DNA from: Limonium bicolor
Lineage: Eukaryota > Streptophyta > Magnoliopsida > Caryophyllales > Plumbaginaceae
Assembly (NCBI GenBank): GCA_023374045.1
Contig: CM041777.1
Location: 85,368,300 to 85,432,299 of the forward strand
Length of the DNA: 64,000 nt
Reading direction: 5' to 3'
The number at the start of each line of letters is the position of its first letter. The stretch's first letter is position 1. Positions 18,973 to 30,905 of the stretch are shown in pieces. A program made the translations under genes and the position numbers. The notes beneath the pieces are model-generated. The model ran no database searches, was not told where the DNA came from, and worked only from the letters and a program-made list of their open reading frames with translations.

Positions 18973-20282
18973 CTATCTAAGTGAGGAGATGCTGAATGAG
19001 CTGAGCCGTCCGCTCCTATGCTCATTCGACCGGAAAAGCTGTTGAGCTGTCTGTGCACGCAAATCCTCACTCCGGTCTAAGCGTTGTGCCATCTGTGTCT
19101 GGGCCTTGCGGAGCGTAGTCTGCTCAGCCAGCATCCTCTGCTGTGTCTGCTCAAAGCTCTCAAACCTCTGGTGCATCTGCTACTGCTGCATCTGATGGAA
19201 GGCCTGAAGCTGAGTCTGCAGGTCTGACGTGATAGGAGGTATCGGAATAGGAGCTGGAGCCTGCATCACGGTGGTCGTCGGCTCGTAGGGCTTAGCTCCC
19301 TGTGTTGTGGAAGGTGGCTCAGGATCAGTTGAAGGTGTAGCTCCTGTACTAGTCCCTGCTGCAGTGGAGGATCCGGTGGAAGACCGCCAGTGCGACCTCT
19401 GACCCAGGTACCGTCATCTAAGCGTATAAAGCCCCAGCGTCTCACAGTCTGCAATGTGACTGGGCGCTCTCCCCGTCCGAACCTCTAATCCATGTGTGAA
19501 ACCCTCTGGAAGGACAGAGCAAAGGTGGTGCTGGATGAAGAAGGGGAAAATAGGAGTGATCTTCTTCTTCTTCGTCCGAAGATAGTACACCACCTTATGT
19601 AGCTGGCTAAACATGATGTGTGGAATAGAGACGTGCTGTGCGGGTGGAGATGGCGAGAGGAAGTAGTCCAGTAAAGCGCAATCCTCATCAGAAGCATTGA
19701 TCGCGGCATGGGGCCGGATCTGATGACTAAGGATCTCTAAGAGTAGTCACTGTAGCATGGTGGGGAAACTCGTGTAAGGGAGAACATCCTTGTCCTCCTC
19801 CCCTCTACGTCGGGTCGTCCGACCTACATCCTGGAGCCACCTCGCCTTTGATCTGTGCAGGTGATCCTCTGTAAATCCTCTGAGATGGTCTGGGCTAACC
19901 GGCATCTGTAGTATAGTGGAGAAAGTCTCTGGTGTGATCTCGATGGTGAGATGGCGGATGAAAGAAGTAATCCTAGGTTGCCCGCCTGGGCATTCGCATA
20001 GAACTCTCAAACCATGGCTGGAAGGAAGAGTCCCTCACCCATCTTCAGGACCCGTGAAAGTCCAAAACTAGCAAACAGGGTGTCCACCCCTGTGGCCTCG
20101 ATCACATCAGGTGCTATTCACCTCTTCATCACAAAATCTTTACCCTAATCATACCAGGCACGAGCCTCTGCTGAAATAAAACCATCACCCCGAAGAGCCG
20201 GCTGGGGAGGAGGTGCAGGAGAGGACGCACCGGGGTAGTTGCCCCTAGTAGTACCAGAGTGTCCACCACGAGTGCGAACCAT
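18973..20282 (-). pseudogene. Gag-like ORF of element B ('putative plant transposon protein' type)
   Basis: The ATG at 20282 opens MVRTRGGHSGTTRGNYPGAS and a Pro/Ala-rich stretch. Then ALRGDGFISAEARAWYD meets a stop, and later pieces read APDVIEATGVDTLFASFGLS, EFYANAQAG, HLTIEITPETFSTILQMPVS and PHAAINASDEDCALLDYFLS in shifted frames. This order resembles the N-terminal domain of plant retrotransposon ORFs annotated as putative plant transposon protein. A C-terminal coiled coil follows (MHQRFESFEQTQQRMLAEQT, RKAQTQMAQRLDRSEDLRAQ). Several stops and frameshifts show it is no longer translated whole. I see no zinc knuckle or pol domains. Family call is tentative; its gag-like nature is likely. 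Confidence 0.55.
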
Positions 20283-21439
20283 ACTAATAATTTTTTTTTG
20301 AAATTAAGAGGTAAATAAACATTAACAGCATTAAAATTAAATTAATATCAAACAGAGCACTATAATGCATCGGCTAAACAACTTTAAAAAATTCATTTTT
20401 TTTATATATATATACACGTCCGGGTCTGGAGGTGCGGACGCAGGGCCGGACGCAGACCCGGACAGAGCGAAATCCCAAATTCGAACCGCGATACCAAATT
20501 TCACTCAAATCCAAACAAATTCAGCAGATCTCACAGAAAACTTCACGTTTTCGTAATGCAACAACAAATTAACATCACACTACCAAAATAACAACCGAAT
20601 CCATCCTTAATCTACAGAAATTTGAATCGAGTTTCAGAGGTAGAAGAAGTGTCGGGTTTGGGCGTCGGGGAAGAAGAGGAAATAAGCCCGTATTTTTTTT
20701 AAACTGCTGGGCGCGTCCGGGTCTCTGTCCGTCCAAATAAGGGCGGACGCGTTGTTTTTGTTCCGGACGTCCGTCCAAATAAGGGCGGACGTCTCTATCT
20801 TCGTTCTTACCTCCGGCTTGCGTCCGGCCTTTTAGGGGCAGACGTGAGTTCCGTTTCATTTTTTCGTTTTTATTATTATTTTTTTATTAATCCGTAAGAA
20901 GTTCCGCATTTGTGTCCGGCTTTTAAAGGCCGGACACGCCTAAATTTTTTTTTTATTTGCGTAGATAAAAAAAACAGATTAAAAAAATAAATGCTAAGTA
21001 ATTAATTAAAAGAAAGAGCGCATAATTAAATTGCTTGAATTTAAATGACAATAATTTAAATGACAATAATTTAAATGACAATAATTTAAATGACAGTATT
21101 TAAATGACAATATTTAAATGACATAATTTAAATGTTAGAAATTAGATGACAAAATTTTAAATGACAGAATTTAAATGTTAGATGACAGAATGTTAAATGA
21201 CAGAATTTAAATGTTAGGAGTTAGAAGACTGAAATTAAATGTTAGAAGTTAGATTACCGAAATTAAATGTTAGAAGTTAGTATAAACAACAAACATAATA
21301 ATATAAACAAAATATAGTAGATAATTAGTATAAACAACAAACAAAATAATATAAACGTAATATTAACAGAATAAAGAAAACAGAATATTATAATATAACA
21401 GGTGAATTATCCGGGGCTTAGGGACCAGAATAAATCTAG
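20283..21439 (-). other. 5' leader of element B with GTCCG motifs and a short tandem array
   Basis: Between 20420 and 20940 there are many GTCCG / CGGAC motifs (for example GTCCGTCCAAATAAGGGCGG, twice), similar to those in the LTR island. From about 21035 to 21285 ATTTAAATGACA-type units repeat at least 12 times, degenerating into TTAAATGTTAGAAGTTAGA. No coding sequence is visible. Confidence 0.65.
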
Positions 21440-21457
21440 TCCCCGACAACGGCGCCA
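21440..21457 (-). promoter_or_regulatory. PBS of element B (tRNA-Asp)
   Basis: Minus strand TGGCGCCGTTGTCGGGGA begins 3 bp inside the 5' LTR and is complementary (one mismatch) to the 3' end of plant tRNA-Asp. This is the usual primer of Tat/Athila-type elements. Confidence 0.85.
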
Positions 21458-21460
21458 TTT

Positions 21461-23064
21461 TGCAGACAGGAAAATGAGAGTGGTTGGAACTGGTGTTATT
21501 AAAACAAATGAAAAAGAAATTAAAAACTCAAAATACCTTACGGGCTGCAAACAAATCCCGGTCGCAGTAGTATAGTAAGTGTAGTCGACTAGATATCGAA
21601 CCGTGGGAATAAGGGGAATTATTAAGTACCTAAGCTTTATCATAAAAAGGGGGATTAATTGACTTGTTTTTACAAATAAAAGGAAAGATAAAATAAACTA
21701 AGTAAAAGGTAAATTAAACGGGACGTTGGGTGAGATTATTATAGTCTGCTCTTTTATGCTATGTCTACCGGTTTTATTATAATAGTTTGACAAAATTCTT
21801 GTTATTATCTTAAGGACTAAATTATAGACTCAAAAGAACTCGTTTACCAGAAAATGCTCGATCTAATTTAGATTCGAGCAAAACACATGTAAACGGACAT
21901 TAAGCGCGAGAAATTATAATTGCGTCTGAAAATACTAACTTATTAAATCATAATAAGCTTTCTCCAGATTTACGACTTAATTAACCTGTCTATTTATCAC
22001 GGGTCTGATCAAAATAGACTTAGTAAAGCATTTTAATAAATTCATGTAATTTATTAAAAAGGTGAGATAAGCTTTAATCGTAACAAACTGTATTAAAACT
22101 AAACTGATAAAATATATTGCATAATTAATACAAACACATAATAACCATTCCCATAGTATATATATTCTAACATAACATATTAAATAGATAAACAGAAACA
22201 AGAGTAGTCGAAATCATCGACTCCTAGATTTGTTAACTATTTGTATACGTATGACTAGAGGTGGATATGGTGGAATGAAAAGAAAACAAAATGGAGAAGA
22301 CGGAAGAAGAGAAATGGGATGAACGTGTGATTTGTGGTTTTGTGGATCAATGATGGATAGATGGTGTATAGGAGAGGAGGAATGGGTTTATATAGCAGAG
22401 GAATTTGAAGAAGACGATAAGGATGGCGGTGCAGTATTTGAGATGAGACCATGCAGAAGTCTCATGTATTAGGTGAGATTAATCTCGGTGGAATAAACAG
22501 ACGGTCCATAATTGAAGATAACAGTGCCGACATGCCTACGTCCGTGTTTTAATCCCCGGTCCTCTCTAGCTCTTGTCCGCACGAAAAATGCCGGACGTCT
22601 CTATTAAAGTGGCGCGTTGTTTCTCCTTGGCGTCCGCGGTTTTGTCCGCCCATATAGGGCCGGACGTGTCTAATCCAGTCCACCCCTTTGTCCGCCTTTA
22701 TTTCACCGGACGGGCCACGGTTGTCTGGGTCTTGTCCGCCCTTTTATCCACGGATGGGCCACGGTTGTCCAATTAGACGTGTTCGGACGAGTGTCCGGAC
22801 CAACCTGGTTCGGACGAGAATTCAATTGCTTCTAAAATATTCGTTTCAGCTCCTCCGATTTAATCCCGTCTGTTGTGTTGGAATCCTTATGAGTAAATCT
22901 ACTTAATTACAAGGCTTTTTCCTACATTGAACATATAAAATGCATTAGTTCATAACAAAACATAATTATAGGAAAAACGCAAGATAAGTGAGAAACATTA
23001 CTTAAAATGCTGCAAAATATAAGGTGATTAAACCTTAATAAGTCTATATGTTTCACACCTATCA
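21461..23064 (-). repeat. 5' LTR of element B
   Basis: Same sequence and order as 15810-17409, with TATA at 22386-22395 and the GTCCG island at 22571-22805. Visible differences include small substitutions and indels near the GC island and near 22215-22260. Confidence 0.9.
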
Positions 23065-23695
23065 CCTACCTGTCAGATTTGTGATAACGGGTCACACGGC
23101 TAAAGCTTGCTGGCATCGCTTCAATCAAGCTTACCAGGCTAATCCTCCTGCCTCCTTTGCTGCCAACTATACTAATGTTTTCCCTACAGAAACTACCTGG
23201 TATCCTGACAGCGCAGCCACCAATCACTTCACCATTGACTTTTCCACCCTCTCTCTAGATTCTCAGCCCTACCATGGGTCTGATTCTGTCTCCCTAGGCA
23301 ACGGGTCCTCTCTTCCTATCTCCAGTTATGGAACAGGCAAGATTCTCACCCCCTCTGGTTCTCTTATTTTATCTAATCTGCTACATGTTCCCTCTCTCAC
23401 CAAGAATTTAATATCAGTCAGGCAGTTTTGCAGTGACAACCATGTTTATTTTGAATTTCACGTGTCTCATTTTCTTGTAAGGGATCAAAGAACAGGGAGA
23501 ACTCTTCTCCGAGGGGAAGTTAGAGATGGGCTCTATTGCTTGCCACAATCTAGTTCATCTTCTACCACTGAGGCTCATCTTACTACCAGAACCAGTGCAC
23601 GGACTTGGCACCTGCGTCTAGGCCACCCCTCCTCTAAAATTACTAGACTTACTTTAAATAAATACGGCTTACCCGCACAGATTTACAATCTCTAA
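23065..23695 (+). pseudogene. Copia zinc knuckle, protease and GAG-pre-integrase region
   Basis: CQICDN then GHTAKACWHRF is a CX2CX4HX4C zinc knuckle with a small deletion that shifts the frame in its middle. The protease site reads TWYPDSAATNHFT (copia protease DSA/G motif), followed by GNGSSLPISSYGTG, LLHVPSLTKNLISVRQF and the GAG-pre-integrase pattern ARTWHLRLGHPSSKITRL. The frame stops at the junction with LTR C. Confidence 0.88.
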
Positions 23696-24943
23696 TGTAA
23701 CACCCCTACTCTAATCAGCTCCTAATCAACTTAATTAACTTTATAATCGCAGCGGTAATCTCAACAATTGTACTACTGGTGTTACCGTTCTTACTCGCCC
23801 ATACGAGTAATAACGTGCTTACTGATACATTCTTAAATACGAAACATTTTCCCACAGTGACAACAAGAGATATACCTAAACTTCCCAAACCAATATAAAA
23901 TACATTCACAGTGAGCATTCTAAGTATCCAAATCCTATACACGTTTCTAGGTTCTTATCAAAATGCAACAGTGCATGTTTAAATAACTGTAATCAAACTA
24001 CCCAGCGCGTCACTCTCTTTGTCGACACCGGAAGCTGCATACCTGCAAAAATGTTTGTTTGTGGTATGGAATCAGCCCCTGCTGAGTATGTTACTACATG
24101 ACCGTCATGCCCCCTCAGACCCTTAGCTATTTGGTCGAGAGCATGCAATTCATTTTCATGCAGATAGTTTTATATAATAAGTGTAAAGCAACAATATATT
24201 GCAGTGAACCCAAATATTAAACAAGCCCTCGGCTTCACACATCGCATCTTAATATACCACTAAAAGCGTTACAACGCTTATATGAGTACATAGACTCCAA
24301 TCCAACAAACACTTAATAATTCATAGTTGAGTACGTCGACTCACTCGACCAAACAATCCACCATAATCCACACATGAGCACTGCGACTCGACTCATCCAG
24401 TTCACAACATAGATATAAGTACAATGATCCAATTAATCCAATTCACAACACACACATATGAGTACTGCGACTCATTTAATCAACATTACCAACATACCAA
24501 ACATAACCACAAAGCATAACCAAAGAACAACAAGGCGAAAGAACGAGAACTACGAGTAAGTATGATTCCCGTCTTTGGCATGCAAGCTCAAATAATGTTC
24601 GCCTAATGTACGAGCTAATATAGTCGTCCGTAATTGTTCAGTCACGCCTGATGACAACGCCTCGTTAGAATGACGTGTTTCTAAGTTACCTATCGCCTAT
24701 GGCGGGTCACACACGGCAGTAGCCACTCCAGCGGTAGAGTCTCCGACCTACGGACCATCTGTAGTCCGTTGGAAATTTATCCAGATACTTACGGTTACCA
24801 CACGGTATCCTAGTATCGTTAATGGATCACGGTTCACAGTAAGAGCCACATCCTCTTGATAAATTGATCTATACCATCGCACATGTTTTACTATTTTTCC
24901 TAACACAGCTGACTAAGGTCGTTAGTCTAATCCTGAGTATGTC

Positions 24944-27900
24944 TGTAACACCCCATCCAACATTAACATACTTACAACAAACTGCAGCGGAAGAACAACC
25001 TCATCACATTACTTAACTTGTTGGTGTTACACGCCGTTAGCCACCCACGTGGCTAACAAGGCTAATACATACACAATGTACCGGTCTGATGGGCTAAATT
25101 CCCGAGCAACTATACATTAGTATACCTTTACATTAACAACGCCAACAACAACATACACCTTATCAACTATACGAGTATTATAAACTGTTGCCGACAACAA
25201 TTTCGGTCTTACTACACCTACTGTATACATACACTTAAAAGTTTACCCCGTGTACAATGACTACCCGTCCTACTCTCGAACGGCTTCCAGCACTTCGTAC
25301 CTGAAATAGGAAAAGAAAAAAAAAGGGGTGGCCCCAAGGGGCTCAGCACCTTTGCTGGTATGGTAATCCCGCAGCCCACATGCTACCGGGCCACGCACAA
25401 CTAATTGTCGTCTTAGCATGCAGTTGATTATATTTAAATCATGCATTGACAAAAACACACAACACTTAACATTTCGCCTCAATAGGCTCAACAATCGGAT
25501 AATACATCCTACTTAACAGTCACCCATGGTTTTCATCATCCCTAGAGTGTTTCTCCTCCAACGGAGCTACTTCCTTAATAGACGACACATACCCTTAAAT
25601 CGGGTTATCCTTAAACTCCTCTTTTCACAAACTGGGAATCATATCCATGATCCACACACTCCACATTATGCAACACACTCCACATTATACAACCTATAAC
25701 ACACACTACATACAACACTTAACAACACTTGGTACGTTTCTACGTACACAACATAATACCGCAATGAATACTGCATCACAACAAAACACATAACACAACG
25801 GGAATGGTTCGCTTAGGAACCGACCCAAACATCACAAACACACTGGTGAGCCTAGAGAATGTTGCCAGTCTCATGATAAGCTCGTTATACAATAACACCA
25901 ACACTCATTACCGTCCTAATAGTTGGACGAGTAACTTAAGTTAAGGCGGTTCGGGTTTGGAGGCCCTAACACACCACACAAACACAGGTTCCCACTAACC
26001 GATCATAAGTCAGAATAGGTAAGCTTTGGAGTAAGCTAATGGGAGATCATAACCCGTGAGGGAAACAACCATAACAAAGAGAAGGGTAAGGCTAGGAAGG
26101 ATACCCTCTCCCAAACAACGCGCGACCGGCCAAACCGGATTCCTCACCACTGTTAGTACATACTCACTTTAGATACTAGTTAGAACCCCACTATGGAGCC
26201 TATCACATACAACACATACAGTATTACAACTGGGTTAAACACACAAGGGAGATCCCTACATTCACATACACATATCACACATTTAACACACGCATAGCCG
26301 TGGTTAGTACGTCCCATGGTACGGGTCGTTTGCTCCGAATACCGAACTCTCAAGTGGTCCTAGACTCAGTTAACTAAGGTTAACACTGCTGAGATTAAAT
26401 GGTATCGGAGTTGAACACGCCACATATATGAATTACTGTAAACTCATTACATGTTTTATCTTACAACGTGGCAAACATACAGAAAAACACATTGGCATAC
26501 AAGCCGGTGTGATCCGGTAGGACGCAGGTTGCAAGAAAACCATACCTGTCACCGGAGTCCACTTATCCTGTCCATATTTGTTCCTCGAGCAATTCTCGAA
26601 CAACTGTTAACATCACACGTGTTTTCATTAACATCGGGGTTTGCTTGATCATTTAATGTCAATGCTTAATTTTTCCCCGTTAACTTAGTTACATAACTTA
26701 ACATTTTTAACTTGTTTTACTCTCACATTTTGATACAACTTTTCACCCACCTATTCGCCATTTAAACTCACCTAACATGTCCTCAACATTCTTATAACAT
26801 CATTACCTACCAATCCCCATCAGTACACATCATTTCATAACCTTAAACAACATCTTTGGTCCGACCGACCCACCGACCGACCCACAACTGGGTCGGTCCA
26901 TTACAGACCCCTTTTACTTCCTCATAGTCATGCCCGTCCGACCCACGTCCGACCCACCATTCTGGGTCGGTCCATGTGCGAACATTTTTCCACCTTTGAA
27001 ACTTGACCGACCGACCCATGTCCGACCCAACCTTCTGGGTCGGTCCATTACCGAACACTTCCCTAACATTTTACAGAGGCTCGACCGACCCACAAACTGG
27101 GTCGGCCCCTGGGTCGGTCGCCTCCTAAACTTACCCAAACTTTGTCAAATCTTCACCAAACTTCTCCTAAGGCCTCTTAATGTGTTCTAACATCATTTGG
27201 CACTTCAAACACACCCTTAGGATATTCTTAAACACTCACAAAACTATTTTTCCTAATTCCTTAAACCTTTACTTATATCTCCACAAAATTCCTAACACTT
27301 ACAATGTTTTCTCCTTATGATTCCTAGGTGGCATTTCACCTATAATGACCACAATACCAAGGTGTTTCCTCTACACCTTATCATCATCCCTCAACTTCTT
27401 TTCTTACTAACTAAATCTCCTTTTCACATCATACCCAAACATCACTTGTTCCTTGAACACTAACCTTACCTAAACCTTAAACAACTCCTCCAAGACTTAC
27501 ACACATCCACTAAAACACATTGAATTCCTAGAACTTCAAAGACAACACCTAAATCCTTGCATCACTCTAAGTCACTTTAATACATTTTTCTTCTCTAGTA
27601 ATCATTCATTCACCTTTGCCCCTCCCTAGTTCACCAACGCTCACATTAAACACTTAAAACTTCTTACACATTTCCCAAATTTGGCCATAGCTTCTCTAGT
27701 ATATACTCACATCCAACCACTTAGGTTTTTACCCTATTTCACTCAAAACACCTAAAATCCATCAAACACATCTCTATACACAAACTTCACACATTAAGCA
27801 CTACATCACAATATAGTGCATAACTTAAATTGCTTGGCACTTAGGCCCTTAAATAACATGGCTCTTAGGCCCTTAAATTGCACAAACCATAAACACTGAA

Positions 27901-29526
27901 TTTCCCACATAAATATGCCTTTGACCTGCAAATACATACACCAAAACATATGTTCTTTTACTAGTCTCCTTGAGAACATTTTGCTAGGTCACTCACCATT
28001 GGCTCCTTAGGTATTTATCAAGCAAATCAAGCTCATTTTCCTAAGGCACTTAAACTACATTGAGATAGTTTGTTTACCTCTTTTTCCTCACAATTTCTTT
28101 CTTGGTTCCTTGTAAACCGGTGGGGTGTTTGGTTGTTTGTCAACTTCTAAACATTATACAAACAACATAATGAGTATTCAAGCATTATGCTTCCTCTCAT
28201 TGTAAACCCTAGTTACACATATTGTTTTAACACATTAAGGTAATTGTTTTACCTTGGAATTGGAAGAGAACTTGAATAAGTATCAAGAGAGGACTCCTCC
28301 TAGCCCTTGGAAGATCCAAATGAAGCTAAAACAAGCAAGATAAATACACCATTGTGAGGTGAATTTTCGGACAACATGAAAACATGGAGGAAACATGGAT
28401 TTTCTTTGAGTTTCCTTACCTTGAAGCAAAGGAGATCATGAATATGTGAAAAGATGGGCTCAAGCTCCTTCAATGGTGAATCTTCATGGCACCAAAATGG
28501 AGTTCTTGAAGATTTGAAAAGATAGAAGTATAGAGCTTGGTCTAACTAAGACAAATATAGTCTTAGAATTTGATTTGGAGCATGGAGTTGGATTTGGCAA
28601 AGAAATGAAGATGGAGAAGAGAGGTTGCCATAGCAAACCGTGAAAGAGAGAAAGAAGAAAGGTAGAAGACGGTGGGAAGTGAAGGAAATGAGAGAATGGA
28701 GTTTGGAGTCTACTTTAGAAGATATTTATGTACTAAAGTAACTTTCTTCTTTTTACTTTCTTTTCCTTCCTTCCTTTAATTGATTTCACATGGTGGTGAC
28801 TCACCATACTAAAAACCGGCCACCATTATGCCTAGGAGGGCATACTAGTCTTTGTTGACCAATTTAATTACTTATAACATTATATGTTACAAACTAGTTA
28901 TAAAAAATCACTATTCACCTATAACAAGGCACATAGAAGTGAAATTTTTGATTTCCCACTAATATGGCCACCCAAATGTGATACTATATAGTACACATGT
29001 TAATTAAAGAGTAATGATGGACATTTAGCCATTCAAAACTCATTTACAAGACAATTTTTCAAAAACGTGCTTTAAGACTCCTTAAAGCACATTTTGTGTT
29101 TTAACTTGTTTTCAAGCTTGGTTTTCTTTAGTAATTGATTTAATATGTTCATTAACATATAAATAAGGTATAGGTGTGACCATTAGGTCTTATACACATT
29201 CATCCCAAGCTTAGAGCACATTTTTGCTCTTATTGACTTTAAGGTATTACCTTGTGTTTTGTTTGGTTTCATTGTCTACCAAAGTTTCCTAAGGACTTAT
29301 TTAGCCTTATTAAATCATAATTAAATGTTATCAAGTCTTGGTAGGCTCTTTGGGTCCTAACCAAGTTCACTCATAGCTTAGAGCATGTTTTTGCTCAAAC
29401 TGTGTCTTAACGCTTTATTGCATTTATTATGGTTTATATTGTTCACTGATGTTACTAAGGCACTTTTTAGCCTTTACATACCATAATTTGATATTTAAAC
29501 CACATATCAAGGTTTGGGGTATTTCA
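24944..29526 (-). repeat. 3' LTR of element D (4.58 kb)
   Basis: Aligns end to end with 34378-38949. Differences seen by eye are few and mostly 1-4-bp indels. Contains a GGGTCGGTC island at 26868-27122 and an inverted repeat near its minus-strand start (29062-29098). Confidence 0.93.
26868..27122. repeat. GGGTCGGTC / GACCGACCC island in D's 3' LTR
   Basis: About 15 direct and inverted copies of the GACCGACCCA / TGGGTCGGTC motif lie in 250 bp, with unrelated AT-rich spacers between pairs. The same island is at 36290-36545 in the other LTR. Overlapping ORFs there are products of the repeat. Confidence 0.85.
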
Positions 29527-29566
29527 ATCTACCCCCCTTAAAAGAACTTCGTCCTCGAAGTTCACA
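29527..29566 (-). promoter_or_regulatory. Polypurine tract module of element D (LTR-proximal)
   Basis: The minus strand reads GAACTTCGAGGACGAAGTTC then TTTTAAGGGGGGTAGAT directly before the LTR's TG. The first part is a perfect inverted repeat. A second, similar module occurs inside the element at 30868-30905. Confidence 0.8.
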
Positions 29567-30867
29567 CTTTTCACACATCATTAGATTAGAACACAGTAAT
29601 CACTTGGAAATAACTTCCTTAACCAAACACACTTTACATCACAACCTCGGACTTGATGGTCCGGGCAACACATTCACATCCACACATAACATAACATATC
29701 CAAATGATAACCTCGGACTCTATGGTCCGGGTATCTTAACAGCACTTACACATACATAACAACCCCTTGGACTCACTGGTCTTGGGTAACATCACAACAT
29801 TTGGACACATAGGTCCCCATAACATAACAGTCCTTAGACACATAGGTCTATGTAACACAACACATTTAGACTCATAGGTCTTAATAGCATACACTTTTAG
29901 AACTCGAGGTCAAAATAGCATTTATTACACATACCACACAACATGTCATAGCATGTATAGCAATCAAAAATATCCCTGATATACACTACGATCCCGCAGA
30001 ACCCGGTCGCGATGGACACCTTCCGTCCCCGTGCCTTTAGGAGGTTAAAACAATCACATAAGTTTAAAATTTCCTTGTGAGGTTAAGTAAGAAGACTTTA
30101 ATTATGTAAAGTATCCATCAACGTTTTATAAATGCCATTTGAAAATCCTTTTGAAAACACACCCAACTCCAAGTCCAACTTAAGCTCTTTGCTTCTTTTA
30201 TTAGCGTGGTTATTCGTGACCACTTATAGGGAGTTTCAAGAGTCATCCAACCCTGATGTGATCAGCATCAGTGTTGAACTATCCTTCCACCCCAATTTGT
30301 GTTCGGCTTCCCTTGATCACATGCAAATCAAGTTCCACCTCCCACTTCATTTTCAAGCATCCAGTAAGTCACTCATTTCCAATTTTCTATCTTTTGAATC
30401 ATTCTAGTCATGATCACAACATCTCCAAAGGATAGAACTCCGTCTATCAGTTACCTCCATTCACTTTTAACCCTGTTGCCTAGGGAATCTTCTTCTCACT
30501 AGGTTCTATGTCGGTATCATACCCTTTCATGCATCACTGTAAGGTATATATATATACACATATATTTTATCAAAATACAACACCTGGTTTTACATTTATA
30601 CACTGTCGGGGCTTTTGTTCCCCCGGGAGTTTATCTACTCCCCACACTTGTACAATCACACACAACTTTTAACAAATACACACACTTATCACAATGGTAT
30701 TCGCATCATCTGTGCGCAATTACCACAATTAATCCATGAATGAATGTGTATGTTTACGTAACACACACACCAATCATCAAAACAAACAATAATTTTGTGC
30801 TATGCACAATATGAGTCACATACACTACGTACACTTGTACGGTAATATACACCAAGTGGTTTTGCGC

Positions 30868-30905
30868 TCTACCCCCTTAAAAGGGATTACGCCCACGTAA
30901 TCAGT
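30868..30905 (-). promoter_or_regulatory. Second, internal PPT-like module of element D
   Basis: The minus strand reads GATTACGTGGGCGTAATCCC then TTTTAAGGGGGTAGAGCGC, the same hairpin plus polypurine layout as the terminal PPT but 1.3 kb further in. Confidence 0.65.

Larger units (their letters stand above)
15810..23064 (-). mobile_element. LTR retrotransposon 'B', non-autonomous, 7.25 kb, minus orientation
   Basis: Two direct repeats, 15810-17409 (3' LTR) and 21461-23064 (5' LTR), start and end TG...CA and are flanked by a 5-bp TSD, CCTAC (15805-15809, 23065-23069). The minus-strand PBS next to the 5' LTR matches tRNA-Asp, as in Tat/Athila-type Ty3 elements. A purine-rich AAGTGTGAGGAAGTT precedes the 3' LTR. 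The 4-kb interior holds a broken gag-like ORF and no protease, integrase or reverse transcriptase, so it must have been mobilised in trans. It interrupts the copia gag just before the zinc knuckle. Confidence 0.93.
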
